Positions 6,085-7,330 of a DNA stretch of 7,330 bases are shown here, piece by piece (the first letter of the stretch is position 1; every line of letters starts with the position of its first letter). This stretch comes from Chloroflexi bacterium RBG_13_46_14. GTDB taxonomy: Bacteria > Chloroflexota > Dehalococcoidia > Dehalococcoidales > UBA2162. The stretch spans positions 1 to 7,330 of the forward strand of contig MGML01000058.1 in NCBI GenBank assembly GCA_001796415.1, given 5' to 3'. The position numbers and the translations under genes are program-made. The notes below the pieces were generated by a model, which saw only the letters and a list, made by a program, of their open reading frames with translations, was not told the DNA's origin and did not search any database.

Positions 6085-7065
6085 TTGGAATGGATAGGAT
6101 CCATCTGGGATCTGATAATACTGAATCCGGTTATTAATATACTCATCATGCTGTCCGACTACCTGGTCGGCAGTTTCGGTCTGGCGATAATGGTTCTTAC
6201 TGTTGTTGTCAACCTGCTGATGTATCCGCTTACTCAGAGGCAGTTAAAGGCAACTAAAGCCATGCAGGCGATGCAGGCAGAGATTGCCGAGGTGCGAAAG
6301 AAATACGCCAAAGATAAGCAGAAGGCAGCCCAGGAGCAGATGAGGCTGATGAAGGAATCGGGTGTAAGCCCTGCAGGATGCCTGCTGCCGATGCTGGTAC
6401 AGATGCCGGTATGGATAGCTCTCTATCAGTCCGTTATACGGTTGCTGGCCACGGCACCGGAAGGCTTTATGGACCTGTCCCAGCGGTTATACACATCCTG
6501 GCCGGTATTTTCACAGATACCGCTTAACAGTCACTTCCTGTGGTTGAACCTTGCAAACCCCGATATGTTTATGGCGATTCTTGTTGGTGTTTCCATGTGG
6601 GTACAGCAGAAGATGACGACCAATCCCGGCGCCGATCCTCAGCAGGCAGCACAGGGACAGATGATGCTCTGGATGATGCCGCTGATGTTCGGGTTCCTCT
6701 GTTTGTCGCTGCCCAGTGGTCTGGCAGTATACTGGGTGACTTCGACAATAATCCGGATTATAATGCAGTATTTCAGTACCGGTTGGGGAGGGCTTACTTT
6801 GCCTTTCCGCGGAGGTGGTACCAGCGGTAAAGGTCCTGACACAAAGAAAAACCAGGGGCGGGTTCCCAAGCAGAAAAGGACCCTGTCGGCGGATGATACA
6901 AGCGCCGATATCGTGATCGAATCGAGTCCCGCCCAGGAAGAGAGAATAGAAGATGGAGAGTCTGGAAGCGAGAGCGAAGACAGTGGAGGAAGCTATTCAA
7001 CAAGCTATCAGTCAATTAGGCGTAAGGCGGGAGGAGGTAGAAGTCGACGTAATAAGCGAAGGTAA
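6085..7065 (+). CDS. yidC: Membrane protein insertase YidC
   Basis: This is a 326-residue YidC/Oxa1/Alb3 insertase of the short type, lacking the large periplasmic domain of Gram-negative YidC. An N-terminal hydrophobic segment (8-24) is followed by TM1 (about 28-50, ending MYPLTQRQ), a charged hairpin (53-92), TM2 (97-119, GCLLPMLVQMPVWIALYQSV), TM3 (about 158-175), TM4 (193-208) and TM5 (211-229). At the position of the conserved hydrophilic-groove arginine (E. coli R366, in VRGIMYPL) it has N43 (VNLLMYPL). The start is TTG, supported by GAGGT (6072-6076) 8 nt upstream; the nearby ATG at 6090 is out of frame. The tail (235-326) is hydrophilic, acidic at 285-299, and ends with a basic RRKAGGGRSRRNKRR. 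The last 37 codons overlap jag. Confidence 0.95.
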   Translation: MEWIGSIWDLIILNPVINILIMLSDYLVGSFGLAIMVLTVVVNLLMYPLTQRQLKATKAMQAMQAEIAEVRKKYAKDKQKAAQEQMRLMKESGVSPAGCLLPMLVQMPVWIALYQSVIRLLATAPEGFMDLSQRLYTSWPVFSQIPLNSHFLWLNLANPDMFMAILVGVSMWVQQKMTTNPGADPQQAAQGQMMLWMMPLMFGFLCLSLPSGLAVYWVTSTIIRIIMQYFSTGWGGLTLPFRGGGTSGKGPDTKKNQGRVPKQKRTLSADDTSADIVIESSPAQEERIEDGESGSESEDSGGSYSTSYQSIRRKAGGGRSRRNKRR

Positions 7066-7330
7066 GCCCGGTATACTCGGGCTGGGTGGTGATGAAGCTG
7101 TTGTCAGGGTAACTCCGATTACTCCTGCTCCGGATGAAGATATAACCGAATATATACAGAACACGATCAACGAGCTTCTCGGTCTCCTGGGGGTAGATGG
7201 TTCGGCTGTTCTACAACCACCGCAGGTAAATGAAGATGAAGAACCTACCGAGTCGATATCATTTAATATCGAAGGTGATGAGCTCGGAATTCTTATCGGT
7301 CGGAGAGGTCAGACTCTGTCCTGTCTCCAG
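6953..7330 (+). CDS. jag: Jag/KhpB RNA-binding protein, 3' end outside the window
   Basis: The first 126 codons of a Jag/KhpB homologue are present, running off the window edge. Residues 1-50 form the Jag_N domain: MESLEARAKTVEEAIQQAI, then VEVDVISEGKPGILGLGG, matching the usual start of this family. An acidic linker (about 60-100) leads into a KH domain with the GxxG loop in ILIGRRGQTLSCLQ (about 113-126); the expected R3H domain would follow. Jag binds RNA and, in Firmicutes, is linked to cell elongation and division. The ATG lies behind AGGAAGAGAG (6935-6944) at 8 nt spacing, and is 113 bases inside yidC in the +1 frame. The order yidC-jag is conserved. No later in-frame start keeps the Jag_N beginning, so the overlap looks genuine. 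Confidence 0.93.
   Translation, partial: MESLEARAKTVEEAIQQAISQLGVRREEVEVDVISEGKPGILGLGGDEAVVRVTPITPAPDEDITEYIQNTINELLGLLGVDGSAVLQPPQVNEDEEPTESISFNIEGDELGILIGRRGQTLSCLQ

Noticed and set aside
6487..6495. Perfect DnaA box TTATACACA
   Set aside because: It is a single copy inside yidC coding sequence with no second box or AT-rich unwinding region nearby, so chance is the best explanation.

Overview
The window reads as bacterial chromosomal DNA, all genes on the + strand, with moderate GC and no sign of mobile elements. The bacterial ribosomal proteins S6, S18 and L34, SSB, the RNase P protein and YidC rule out an archaeon. An NrpR-type (mainly archaeal) nitrogen repressor, a stand-alone glutamate-synthase FMN domain, a Cys-containing S18 and a short YidC without the Gram-negative periplasmic domain together suggest a Chloroflexota bacterium, perhaps a Dehalococcoidia relative. 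That placement is inference from gene content only.

Region A (1-2780) is a nitrogen-assimilation module. It holds nrpR (45-1049), then an 87-bp gap with a plausible promoter and a candidate palindromic operator, then a 529-residue glutamate-synthase-like FMN enzyme (1137-2726). A strong hairpin at 2747-2780 closes the module.

Region B (about 2838-4051) starts with an extended -10 promoter and carries rpsF-ssb-rpsR. A 9-bp hairpin sits between rpsF and ssb.

Region C (4102-7330) is the rpmH-rnpA-yidD-yidC-jag cluster (rpmH is a 46-codon gene). An eight-bladed beta-propeller lipoprotein is inserted between yidD and yidC. The last gene, jag/khpB, starts 113 bases inside yidC in another frame and is cut off by the window end. 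Regions B and C are separated by only 50 bp and no terminator was seen between them, so one long transcript from 2838 onward is possible. Region C links ribosome assembly (L34), RNase P, membrane protein insertion (YidD, YidC) and an RNA-binding partner (Jag).

Most genes are well-known families. The points of real interest are the NrpR/GltS pair with its candidate operator, the unusual cysteine layout of the GltS-like enzyme, the BamB-like lipoprotein beside YidC, the Asn in place of the conserved groove Arg in YidC, and the long dual-coding yidC/jag overlap.
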